Below, piece after piece: positions 16,688-24,467 of a DNA stretch of 35,467 bases (its first letter is position 1; every line of letters starts with the position of its first letter). Below the pieces are notes generated by a model. That model saw only the letters and a program-made list of their open reading frames with translations. It was not told the origin of the DNA and did not search any database. The stretch covers positions 1-35,467 of the forward strand of contig JACPUH010000018.1 of assembly GCA_016192345.1 (NCBI GenBank), given 5' to 3'. The translations under genes and the position numbers were made by a program. The DNA is from Ignavibacteriales bacterium. GTDB lineage: Bacteria > Bacteroidota > Ignavibacteria > UBA10030.

Positions 16688-17863
16688 TTGATACGGTATC
16701 TTACAGCCGGCGAATCCCATGGGCAAGCCCTTATCGGAATTGTCGAGGGTGTGCCCGCGGGACTTTCCATTTCTTCGGAATATATCAATCACCAGCTCTG
16801 GAGAAGGCAGCAGGGGTATGGCCGCGGCGGGAGAATGAAAATCGAAACGGATCGGGTCGAAATTCTCTCCGGGGTCCGGTTTGGAAAAACGCTCGGTTCC
16901 CCCATCACCCTGATGATCAGGAACAGGGACTGGCAAAACTGGACGACGAAGATGGCAGTGGAGGGGAGTGGCACGGGCATCGAGAAGATCACCATCCCCA
17001 GGCCCGGTCATGCCGATTACGTGGCTTCGAAGAAGTATGGCTTCGACGATATTCGCAATGCCATCGAGCGGGCAAGTGCGCGGGAGACTGCCATGCGTGT
17101 GGCGTGTTGCATCATTCCGCGCAAGTTGCTGGAGGAGTACGGTATCTTCATCGGGAGCCACGTCATCAGCATTGGCTCGGCTGCGATCACGAACAGGCAG
17201 AAGGTCGATACGCTCATTAAAAAATATCTTCACGCTTCGTGTGCTGCGTACAAAGTGACGGAAGAAGCAGACAAATCCCAGGTCCGGATCCTTGACAGCG
17301 GCATCGAGTCGAAGGCTCTCGCCGCCATTAAAAGGGCGAAGAAACTTGGCGATACCGTCGGAGGGATCTTCGAGGTGATGGTGACAGGGGTTCCGGTTGG
17401 GCTGGGGTCATATGTCCACTATGACCGGAAACTTGATGGTCAGCTTGCGCAGGCGGTTATGGCGATCCACGCCGTTAAAGGAGTCGAGATCGGGAACGGA
17501 TTTGCTAACGCTGCTCGGTATGGGTCGGAAGTCCACGACGCTTTTGGAGTGAAAAACGGAAAGGTTATTCGAAGGACTAACGGGGCCGGGGGATTGGAGG
17601 GAGGGGTTACGAACGGGGAGATGATTGTTCTCCATGGCGCCATGAAACCGATTTCCACCCTGGCGAATCCACTCCAATCCATCGATATGAAAACCACAAA
17701 GGTTGTCGACGCGCGTTATGAGCGTTCGGATGTCTGCGCGGTTCCGGCTTGCTCAGTGATTGCCGAGGCAGTGGTGGCCCCTGTCCTGGCAAACGCTTTT
17801 TTGGAGAAATTTGGGGGGGATTCGATCAAAGAGATTCAAAGGCGATACCGGACAAATCGATAG
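16688..17863 (+). CDS. aroC: Chorismate synthase
   Basis: AroC makes chorismate from 5-enolpyruvylshikimate-3-phosphate with reduced FMN, the last common step of aromatic biosynthesis. Beginning at TTG, the product reads MIRYLTAGESHGQALIG, the usual N-terminus, with GRGGRMKIETD following. Further signatures are the RPGHADY block, RASARETAMRVA, the GVPVGLGSYVHYDRKLD region and a C-terminal FEARRSDVCA-type block seen here as ARYERSDVCAVPA. At 391 residues it has the length of actinobacterial/FCB forms with insertions. An ATG three codons earlier (16679) is possible but lacks ribosome-binding spacing. It appears to be a single-gene unit: no other shikimate gene flanks it. Confidence 0.96.
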   Translation: MIRYLTAGESHGQALIGIVEGVPAGLSISSEYINHQLWRRQQGYGRGGRMKIETDRVEILSGVRFGKTLGSPITLMIRNRDWQNWTTKMAVEGSGTGIEKITIPRPGHADYVASKKYGFDDIRNAIERASARETAMRVACCIIPRKLLEEYGIFIGSHVISIGSAAITNRQKVDTLIKKYLHASCAAYKVTEEADKSQVRILDSGIESKALAAIKRAKKLGDTVGGIFEVMVTGVPVGLGSYVHYDRKLDGQLAQAVMAIHAVKGVEIGNGFANAARYGSEVHDAFGVKNGKVIRRTNGAGGLEGGVTNGEMIVLHGAMKPISTLANPLQSIDMKTTKVVDARYERSDVCAVPACSVIAEAVVAPVLANAFLEKFGGDSIKEIQRRYRTNR

Positions 17864-17888
17864 TTCGATCTGCCCCTCCGGTCATTTC

Positions 17889-17911
17889 TTTCCCGCAGGC
17901 TTGCGGGGAAA
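17889..17911. repeat. Inverted repeat (hairpin) downstream of aroC
   Basis: TTTCCCGCA (17889-17897) pairs with TGCGGGGAAA (17902-17911) with a single bulged G and a four-base loop. No T-tract follows, so it is at best a factor-dependent terminator or a message-stabilising hairpin for aroC. Confidence 0.5.
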
Positions 17912-17928
17912 GCCATCACTTCCCAACC

Positions 17929-17957
17929 TTGACTCTCAATCCCGTTTATGCTATATT
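17929..17957 (+). promoter_or_regulatory. Promoter candidate for the HNH endonuclease gene
   Basis: TTGACT (17929-17934) and TATATT (17952-17957) have exact 17-base spacing, and the downstream element continues as TATATTTTG, close to the Bacteroidota TAnnTTTG form. Predicted transcription starts near 17964 and leaves a leader of about 110 bases, in which I see no recognised riboswitch. Confidence 0.6.
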
Positions 17958-18074
17958 TTGCAAGGTTTAACCGACAAGATGTTCAAGCAAGTGTTCAGTT
18001 CACGGCGTTATTTGCCGCTTTGAGGAGGTGCTAAAGACTTCAGCGCGGTACGACAACCGAGTTCAAACGGAAAA

Positions 18075-18578
18075 ATGAACCGCAAGGTGCTCGTTCTGAA
18101 CCACAACTACGAGCCCCTGAGCGTGTGCAATGTTAAAAAGGCTGTCATCCTTCTCTACCTTGGAAAAGCCGAGTTGATCGAAGCCTCAGATGGACGATTA
18201 CTCCACTCCGTCTCGATGACGATGCCGTTCCCGAGCATCGTTCGCCTCTCTATCTACGTCCGGATTCCCTTCAAGAAAATCGTCCTTTCCCGAAAGAACA
18301 TTCTTCGACGCGATGGGCATCGTTGTCAGTATTGCGGTCGAGCAGATGTTCCTTTGACGGTGGACCATATCACGCCGAAAGCGCGTGGAGGGGAGGACTC
18401 ATGGGAAAACCTCGTGTGCGCATGCGTCCGCTGTAATAATAAGAAAGGGGACCGGCTGCCGCACGAAGCGCAATTGAATTTGCTCCGCAAGCCGATTCGA
18501 CCCAACCATGTCATGTTTATCCGGGATTTTGTCGGCACGGTTGACGAAGGGTGGAAGCCGTACCTGTTTATGAATTAA
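18075..18578 (+). CDS. HNH endonuclease family protein
   Basis: The 167-residue protein has an N-terminal domain found in many stand-alone bacterial HNH proteins (VLVLNHNYEPLSVCNVKKA). A C-terminal zinc-HNH module follows: CQYC (84-87), VDHITPKARGG (96-106, with Asp97-His98), Asn112 and CVRC (117-120). The four cysteines bind structural zinc, and the DH/N residues form the metal-dependent nuclease centre. Such genes are widespread in Bacteroidota, Chlorobi and Cyanobacteria as single chromosomal genes. Their biological role is not established; it is not linked here to a restriction, phage or CRISPR locus. Confidence 0.92.
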   Translation: MNRKVLVLNHNYEPLSVCNVKKAVILLYLGKAELIEASDGRLLHSVSMTMPFPSIVRLSIYVRIPFKKIVLSRKNILRRDGHRCQYCGRADVPLTVDHITPKARGGEDSWENLVCACVRCNNKKGDRLPHEAQLNLLRKPIRPNHVMFIRDFVGTVDEGWKPYLFMN

Positions 18579-18615
18579 AGCTCCCGGCTGATTGCTAAAA
18601 GCTGATCTGTTCCCC

Positions 18616-18623
18616 GAAAGGAG
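18616..18623 (+). promoter_or_regulatory. Ribosome-binding site before a probable CTG start of trpS
   Basis: GAAAGGAG is the only Shine-Dalgarno match before trpS. The in-frame codon ten bases downstream is CTG (18634); the nearest TTG (18624) is out of frame. Confidence 0.5.
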
Positions 18624-18633
18624 TTGCAGAAGT

Positions 18634-19620
18634 CTGAGCGAGGCACAAAAGAAAGTCATTTTGAGCGGAATGCGCCCCACGGGGAAGCTCCATCTGGGCC
18701 ATCTTGTCGGTGCGCTGGAAAACTGGGTTTCGTTGCAGGGGGAGTATCAGAATTATCATCTTGTCGCGGATTATCACGCCCTGACCACGGACCCGGATAC
18801 ATCCGCAATCTACCAAAACTCGTTGGACATGGTGATCGACTGGCTTGCCGCGGGAATCGATCCTGCGATGAGCCCGGTGTTCCGACAGTCGCAGGTGAAA
18901 GAGCATGCAGAACTTCACCTTCTTTTTTCCATGCTCATCACCACGGCCCGGCTTGAGCGCAACCCGAGCCTGAAAGAGCAGGTGCGTGATCTGGAACTCG
19001 AGACGGTGGCGTACGGTCACCTGGGGTATCCGGTCCTGCAGGCGGCCGATATCTTGATCTACAAGGGAGAGGTGGTCCCGGTGGGGGAGGATCAATTACC
19101 GCACATCGAGATCACGAGGGAGATTGCACGACGGTTCAACACCCAGTACCGTCTTGTGTTTCCGGAACCGGAGGGCAAAGTGACCAAGTTCGCGCGATTG
19201 CCTGGACTGGACGGCAGGAAGATGAGCAAATCGTTGGGGAACGCGATTTTGCTTTCGGACGCCGCCGCCGCGATTGCCGCGAAGATGCGGACCGCCGTTA
19301 CCGACCCGCAGAAAGTTCGCAGGAACGATCCGGGGCGTCCGGATATTTGCCTGGTGTTCGCGTATCACAACAAATTCAATCAACAGGAAGTCGCGGAGAT
19401 TCGCCAGGGCTGTGAAAGCGGACAGTTGGGATGTGTAGACTGTAAAATGCGTTGTGCGGTGAAAGTGGACGAGGCCGTAGCGCCTCTGCGGGAGAAGCGG
19501 ATGTACTACGAATCGCATCCCGACGAGGTACGGCAAATCCTTGAGGGAGGGGAGCAGCGCGCACGGGCGGTCGCACATCGGACGATGCAGGAAGTGCATC
19601 AAGCCATGGGAATCGGATAA
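18634..19620 (+). CDS. trpS: Tryptophanyl-tRNA synthetase, probably with a [4Fe-4S] site
   Basis: TrpRS charges tRNA-Trp; it is a class I synthetase. KLHLGH (HIGH motif, about 18-23) and KMSKS within DGRKMSKSLGNAI are present. The C-terminal region holds Cys spaced C-x20-C-x6-C-x2-C (from DICLVF to GCVDC), resembling the motif that binds a [4Fe-4S] cluster at the anticodon-recognition region of Thermotoga TrpRS. Initiation is odd. The ATG at 18670 would remove the first beta-strand, and a TTG at 18592 adds 14 unrelated residues with no ribosome-binding site. CTG at 18634 gives a 328-residue protein starting MSEAQKKVILSGMRPTG, the normal length. I treat CTG as likely but unproven. Confidence 0.93.
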   Translation: MSEAQKKVILSGMRPTGKLHLGHLVGALENWVSLQGEYQNYHLVADYHALTTDPDTSAIYQNSLDMVIDWLAAGIDPAMSPVFRQSQVKEHAELHLLFSMLITTARLERNPSLKEQVRDLELETVAYGHLGYPVLQAADILIYKGEVVPVGEDQLPHIEITREIARRFNTQYRLVFPEPEGKVTKFARLPGLDGRKMSKSLGNAILLSDAAAAIAAKMRTAVTDPQKVRRNDPGRPDICLVFAYHNKFNQQEVAEIRQGCESGQLGCVDCKMRCAVKVDEAVAPLREKRMYYESHPDEVRQILEGGEQRARAVAHRTMQEVHQAMGIG

Positions 19621-19646
19621 CAAAAGAACTACTCCACCACTGAGTC

Positions 19647-20363
19647 ATGTACACCATCAAGCTTCAGGAATTTGAGGGACCGTTGGACCTCCTGCTGTTT
19701 TTCATCAAGCGGGATGAGTTGGATATTTATAATATCCCGATCTCGCGGATCACGCGGGAGTTCCTCGACTATATCCATTACATGGAATCCCTGGATCTTG
19801 AAGTGGCGGGGGAATTTCTTGTGATGGCGGCGGAGTTGATGCAGGTCAAGGTCCGGATGCTGTTGCCGCCGGAGCCGGGTGAAGAGGAGGAACAGGACCC
19901 GCGTGCGAACCTGGTGAAGAGGTTGGTCGAATACAAACGCTTCAAAGAAGTTGCGGTGCAGATGACGAAGCGCGAGGAAGAACGACGCAAGGTGTATTCG
20001 CGGGGATATTTTGAAGCGGATGAAAAAGTCATGGTGGGGGATGAAGATGAAAATCTTCTCCGCGATGTCTCTTTGTTCGACCTGATCGCTTCCTTCAAGT
20101 TCGCCGTCGAGCGTATGCCGAAGAAGTTTGTGCACGATATCGTCAGGCTGAATGTCTCGATTGACGAACAGGTGGAATATATCATGGACTATTTCTCCCG
20201 CCGGTCAGAAGCCACCTTCTTTGAATTGATCAAGGATATGCAGGAAAAGATCCGTGTGGTTGTCACGTTTATGGCCCTCTTGGAACTGATCCGGGCCCGC
20301 AAGGTCATCGTCCGGCAACCGGACCCTTTTGCCGAACTCTCCATTATCCGTAATATCAACTAA
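19647..20363 (+). CDS. scpA: Segregation and condensation protein A
   Basis: ScpA is the kleisin that bridges the two SMC heads and, with ScpB, drives chromosome condensation and segregation. The N-terminus (YTIKLQEFEGPLDLLLFFI) with the following YNIPISRITREF is the standard SMC-neck-binding helical domain. The middle region is acidic (EPGEEEEQDP, about 74-83). The C-terminal winged helix has VVTFMALLELIRARKV. The 238 residues fit the family. No Shine-Dalgarno sequence precedes the ATG. The scpB gene starts six bases after the stop, giving the common scpA-scpB pair; smc itself is not in this window. Confidence 0.96.
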   Translation: MYTIKLQEFEGPLDLLLFFIKRDELDIYNIPISRITREFLDYIHYMESLDLEVAGEFLVMAAELMQVKVRMLLPPEPGEEEEQDPRANLVKRLVEYKRFKEVAVQMTKREEERRKVYSRGYFEADEKVMVGDEDENLLRDVSLFDLIASFKFAVERMPKKFVHDIVRLNVSIDEQVEYIMDYFSRRSEATFFELIKDMQEKIRVVVTFMALLELIRARKVIVRQPDPFAELSIIRNIN

Positions 20364-20369
20364 AGGCGC

Positions 20370-22094
20370 ATGGCAGACGAAATACTGAATATCACCGAGG
20401 AACAGGAGACAGGAGCGGTGGAGCAAGTGACGGCGAAGCCGGAGCAGGCACCGCTCCGCATCCCGACAACGCTCAAAAGCCTGATCGAGGCCCTCGTGTT
20501 TGCGGCCAGGGAGCCCTTGACCATCAAGCAGCTCCAGGTTCTCTATGAGTCCCAGGGGAATGATGGCGAAGAGCGTCGGATTGAGCCTGCGGAGGTCACA
20601 CGGATGATTGGGGAGTTGAACCTTGAATTTGAGTCGGCGGGGAAACCTTACAGGATCATTCCGCTCGCAGGGGGATTTCAGTTTGCCACCCAGCCGGTTT
20701 ATGCCGAATGGCTCGGGAAGCTCTACAAAGAGCAATCCCGCCGTAAGCTTTCGCAATCATCCATTGAGTCGCTCTCTATTATTGCCTACAAACAGCCGAT
20801 TTCGAAGCCGGAGATCGAATCGATCCGGGGCGTTAATTGCGATTACGTTTTGAAGACGTTATTGGAAAAAGAGCTTGTCACTATTGTTGGAAGGGCCCCG
20901 ACCCCCGGACGCCCGCTGTTGTATGGCACGACCAGGGAGTTCCTGAAGCATTTTGGCTTGAACGACGTCAGCGATCTGCCCCGACCCCGTGAGATTGAAG
21001 AGATTTTGGGTGAAAGCCAGTTTGAGGCAGAGCGGCGGATGCTGGAGGCCCAGCAGGGTCTTGTGGAAGACCGGAAGAAAGATGAGGAGGATTTCAAGTC
21101 GAGACTCCCCCACATCCCGAAGCGAAAGGCGAGCCTGGATGAGACGGTGAAGATCGTTTCAAAGAAGAAGACACGCGAGCTCAAGATCCACTCAGAGGAC
21201 GAAGCCCGGGAGCCGATCCAGTTCGATCAACCCATTGTCCCGGAAAACGTCTCCGTTGATGGAACACCTCCATTGATGAACGATCTCTTACCCGGGGGGC
21301 GGGATGAGGGATCGATTGAACCGGCGGCCACCATGGAGCCGCGATTTTCAGAAGAACCGGGGAGCGAGCCGACATCTGAAGACGTCATGGATCAGGATTC
21401 CATGACCGTTATTCCGGAGGTGATTCAGCCCTTAACGGTCGAAGGCGAACCGCCATCCGTCGGCACCACGGATCAGGATCAGTTCCCGGTTGATCGACTT
21501 GAGGATGAGAAAGTCATTCCTTCCGTGGACCTGGCAATGCCGCCAATGGAAGATTCCGTTTCGACTCCTTTCCCGGTAACGGTTCCTCCGCCGGCGGAAG
21601 AATCACTCGACGAAGAGGGTGTGGAGTTTGTCCAGGAGGAAACTCCTGAAATAATGATACCCGACTTGGTCGCTGGGGTGTCTTCGGTGCCGGAGGTTCC
21701 TCAGCCCATTGAAGATCAAGGATCATCGGATACTGCCGGGATACCCCTCGCGGGGGATCGCGATATGTTCGAAGCGCCCGAGGACCTGGCACAGAATATT
21801 GAAGACATTACGTCACTGGAGCAGCCACAGGCACTGCAGCCGGCTGAACCGGTGTTCTCTCCCGTTGCAACACCCGGCCCACAAACCATCGATCGGGTTG
21901 AGATTCCTCCTGCGGAACAAGAACGACCGTTTCAGAGCCCATCGATTGAAATACCGCACGAGGATCTTCCCGAGCCTCCTCCCGTCGCGCAGGCGCAATC
22001 TTCCGTCGGGCGACAACAATCCCCCCATCCGAAAACACCATGGCAAACCTGGAAAGAGAAGATTCAAGGGTTCATCAAGAAGCTGTTCGGCTGA
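20370..22094 (+). CDS. scpB: Segregation and condensation protein B with a long acidic, Pro-rich tail
   Basis: ScpB dimerises through winged-helix domains and binds ScpA in the SMC complex. The normal core occupies about residues 30-215, with LIEALVFAAREPLT in the first winged helix, and SIESLSIIAYKQPISKPEIE and GRPLLYGTT in the second. Family members are usually near 180-260 residues, but this chain has 574. After a Lys/Glu-rich helical stretch (215-285), about 270 residues are acidic and Pro/Glu/Val-rich, with low complexity typical of disorder. The last 17 residues (WQTWKEKIQGFIKKLFG) form a predicted amphipathic basic helix. This final segment overlaps the next gene by 55 bases. The function of the tail is unknown. 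Confidence 0.94.
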   Translation: MADEILNITEEQETGAVEQVTAKPEQAPLRIPTTLKSLIEALVFAAREPLTIKQLQVLYESQGNDGEERRIEPAEVTRMIGELNLEFESAGKPYRIIPLAGGFQFATQPVYAEWLGKLYKEQSRRKLSQSSIESLSIIAYKQPISKPEIESIRGVNCDYVLKTLLEKELVTIVGRAPTPGRPLLYGTTREFLKHFGLNDVSDLPRPREIEEILGESQFEAERRMLEAQQGLVEDRKKDEEDFKSRLPHIPKRKASLDETVKIVSKKKTRELKIHSEDEAREPIQFDQPIVPENVSVDGTPPLMNDLLPGGRDEGSIEPAATMEPRFSEEPGSEPTSEDVMDQDSMTVIPEVIQPLTVEGEPPSVGTTDQDQFPVDRLEDEKVIPSVDLAMPPMEDSVSTPFPVTVPPPAEESLDEEGVEFVQEETPEIMIPDLVAGVSSVPEVPQPIEDQGSSDTAGIPLAGDRDMFEAPEDLAQNIEDITSLEQPQALQPAEPVFSPVATPGPQTIDRVEIPPAEQERPFQSPSIEIPHEDLPEPPPVAQAQSSVGRQQSPHPKTPWQTWKEKIQGFIKKLFG

Positions 22095-22801
22095 ACAAGT
22101 ACCTCGCGTTGGCCGGTGTAGGATCCCGTCGCAAGAACGATGAGCTTATTCTTTCCGGTGCCGTCAAAGTCAATGGCAAGGTGGTCCAGGAGCTTGGCGT
22201 AAAGATCAAGCCCCTGAAGGACCGTGTTACAGTGAACGGCAGCCCTGTTGAAGTTCATCAAAAGTCCTACTATATACTCTTCAACAAGCCGAAGGATTGC
22301 ATCACAACGCTGAGTGATGAACGCGGCAGAACCACCGTGATGGATTACGTTCGCATGAAAGAACGGATTTATCCCATCGGCAGGCTTGACCGTAATACGG
22401 TGGGCGTTCTGCTCCTTACGAATGACGGGGACCTGGCAAATGGATTGATGCATCCGAAGGGGGAAATCGAACGGATTTACCGCGTGCGGCTTGAGCGCGG
22501 TATGCTTGACGACGACCTGAAGAAAATCAAGAAAGGGATCCGGCTCGAAGACGGTCTTGCAAAACCGCACCAGGTGGCGGTTATCCCCGGGACACGCCGG
22601 ACGGAATTGATAGTCTCTCTGATGGAGGGGAAGAACAGGGAAGTGCGAAGGATCTTCGAGGCCCTGCACTACGACGTGAAGAGCCTCGAACGAGTTGCTT
22701 TTGCCGGCCTTACGACGGAGGGGGTTCCGCGGGGCAAATGGAGATTTTTATCGCGGCCGGAAATAACCTATCTCAAGGAACAGGCTGGACTTCCAACGTA
22801 A
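22040..22801 (+). CDS. rluB: Pseudouridine synthase RluB-type
   Basis: The enzyme converts a uridine of 23S rRNA (U2605 in E. coli RluB) to pseudouridine. It has an S4 domain (about 16-65, VRLNKYLALAGVGSRRKNDE), YYILFNKPKDCITTL, the catalytic GRLDRNTVGVLLLTND block (114-129, nucleophile Asp117) and EGKNREVRRIFEALHYDV. NT-x-GVLLLTNDG after the aspartate is typical of RluB. Its ATG lies inside the scpB gene. The scpA-scpB-rluB order is conserved in many bacteria, which supports the assignment. No Shine-Dalgarno sequence is evident, so translation may depend on ribosomes finishing scpB. Confidence 0.94.
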   Translation: MANLEREDSRVHQEAVRLNKYLALAGVGSRRKNDELILSGAVKVNGKVVQELGVKIKPLKDRVTVNGSPVEVHQKSYYILFNKPKDCITTLSDERGRTTVMDYVRMKERIYPIGRLDRNTVGVLLLTNDGDLANGLMHPKGEIERIYRVRLERGMLDDDLKKIKKGIRLEDGLAKPHQVAVIPGTRRTELIVSLMEGKNREVRRIFEALHYDVKSLERVAFAGLTTEGVPRGKWRFLSRPEITYLKEQAGLPT

Positions 22802-22805
22802 CGGT

Positions 22806-24305
22806 ATGAGATTCCCCAGAAGCAGCGGAATATTACTCCATCCAACTTCTTTACCGGGAGCCTACGGTTGCGGTGACCTGGGAGATGTCTCGCATCATTT
22901 TATTGATTGGCTGGCTGTTGCCGGGCAAGGACTGTGGCAGGTGCTCCCTCTGGAACCGACGGGGTATGGCAATTCCCCCTATATGGCCCTTTCGGCCTTT
23001 GCCGGGAATCCCTTGCTGATCGGGTTTGATGACCTCCTTGCCTGCGGACTGTTAACGCGCGAGGAGTTGTTACCGGTTCCGTCCGTATCCCCATCGCGGG
23101 TGGATTTCACGCAGATCGTTCCGTACCGGATGCAGTGGCTGCGGCTCGCATCCGAAAGGTTCTTTGCCAGGGAACATCCTGTGGAGAATCAGGAGTTTGA
23201 GGCGTTTTGTTCCGCTGAAAAACATTGGCTCGATGATTTCTCGTTGTTCCAGGGGCTGAATGTCCGCTTCGGTGGCGTTGTCTGGACCGAATGGGATCCG
23301 GACCATGCCCTCCGGAAACCAAAGATCCTCGAGCGTGCGCGACGAGAACTCAGCAACGAGATCCGATTCTGGAAATGGACGCAATGGGAATTTTTCCGGC
23401 AGTGGGGAAGAGTCAAACGATACGCGAATGAAAAGGGAATCAGGATTGTCGGCGATATCCCGATTTTCATCGCCCATCACAGCGCGGACGTTTGGTCCCA
23501 CCCCGAATTGTACTTCCTGGATGACCGGGGGAATCCGCTCGTCGTTGCCGGAGTTCCGCCCGATTATTTCAGTGCAACAGGGCAACGGTGGGGAAACCCG
23601 TTGTACCGTTGGGATGTTATGGAACAGCAGCAGTACCGCTGGTGGATTGAGCGTTTCCGACGAACCTTGACGCTCGTTGATATTACGCGTATCGATCATT
23701 TTCGCGGTTTCATCGAGTACTGGGAGATCCCCTCGTCGGAGAAAACAGCGGTGAAGGGGAGGTGGGTGGAGGGGCCGAAAGAGAAACTCTTCCAGGCAGT
23801 GCAAAAAAAACTGGGCAAGCTCCCGATTATTGCGGAGGATCTTGGGATCATTACACCCGACGTGACGAAGCTCCGCGAGAAATTTGCATTCCCGGGAATG
23901 AAGGTGCTGCACTTTGCCTTCGCCGAAGGACCTGAGAACAATTTTCTTCCCCATCATTATGAATCGAACTGTGTTGTGTACACCGGCACCCATGACAATG
24001 ATACGACACAGGGGTGGTATGACAAGGCAAAGGAACCTGAGCGCGATTTTGTGCGCCGATATTGCTCCACGGACGCAAGGGAAATCCATTGGGATTTGAT
24101 CGGGCTTGCTTCTGGGTCTGCCGCGGACCTTGCGATCTTCCCGTTCCAGGATATTCTCGGCCTCGGCTCGGAAGGGAGAATGAACTTTCCAGGGACGGCA
24201 ATGGGAAACTGGGACTGGCGATTTTCCTGGGACCAGGTCGGGCCGGAGCATGCCACGAGGATCCATGAATTGTCGGCATTGTTTGGCCGGGTCCCCGAGC
24301 GTTGA
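22806..24305 (+). CDS. malQ: 4-alpha-glucanotransferase (amylomaltase, GH77)
   Basis: MalQ transfers alpha-1,4-glucan segments between maltodextrins, supporting glycogen or maltodextrin turnover. The 499-residue length fits the short GH77 form without N-terminal carbohydrate-binding domains. The N-terminus RSSGILLHPTSLPG and the YGCGDLG segment are signature. The nucleophile lies in RIDHFRG (Asp297), the acid/base is Glu344 in IIAEDLG, and the third acid is the Asp of YTGTHDNDT. GEGFRMNFPGTA-type closing sequences are present as GSEGRMNFPGTAMGNW. It starts four bases after rluB, but no other glycogen gene is adjacent. Confidence 0.96.
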   Translation: MRFPRSSGILLHPTSLPGAYGCGDLGDVSHHFIDWLAVAGQGLWQVLPLEPTGYGNSPYMALSAFAGNPLLIGFDDLLACGLLTREELLPVPSVSPSRVDFTQIVPYRMQWLRLASERFFAREHPVENQEFEAFCSAEKHWLDDFSLFQGLNVRFGGVVWTEWDPDHALRKPKILERARRELSNEIRFWKWTQWEFFRQWGRVKRYANEKGIRIVGDIPIFIAHHSADVWSHPELYFLDDRGNPLVVAGVPPDYFSATGQRWGNPLYRWDVMEQQQYRWWIERFRRTLTLVDITRIDHFRGFIEYWEIPSSEKTAVKGRWVEGPKEKLFQAVQKKLGKLPIIAEDLGIITPDVTKLREKFAFPGMKVLHFAFAEGPENNFLPHHYESNCVVYTGTHDNDTTQGWYDKAKEPERDFVRRYCSTDAREIHWDLIGLASGSAADLAIFPFQDILGLGSEGRMNFPGTAMGNWDWRFSWDQVGPEHATRIHELSALFGRVPER

Positions 24306-24467
24306 CCTTAGTTATCGCTGACAGGGTTCGTTCGGTTATTGAAAGCTTTTTGACGTTCACCCCGCTAAGACTTAAAGAGACGCTATCAAGTTGTTGCTCT
24401 AAAGTGAGTTGTGCGCCTTTTTCTGATTTCGATTATATTCCCAACCACTGATTCACAACGTTAAAAT

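Noticed and set aside
17979..18023. Small reading frame in the HNH leader
   Set aside because: Only 14 codons, no ribosome-binding site and no recognisable attenuator or peptide signature.
18579..18633. A tryptophan attenuator or T-box before trpS
   Set aside because: The gap is only 55 bases, with no leader peptide containing Trp codons and no T-box sequence.
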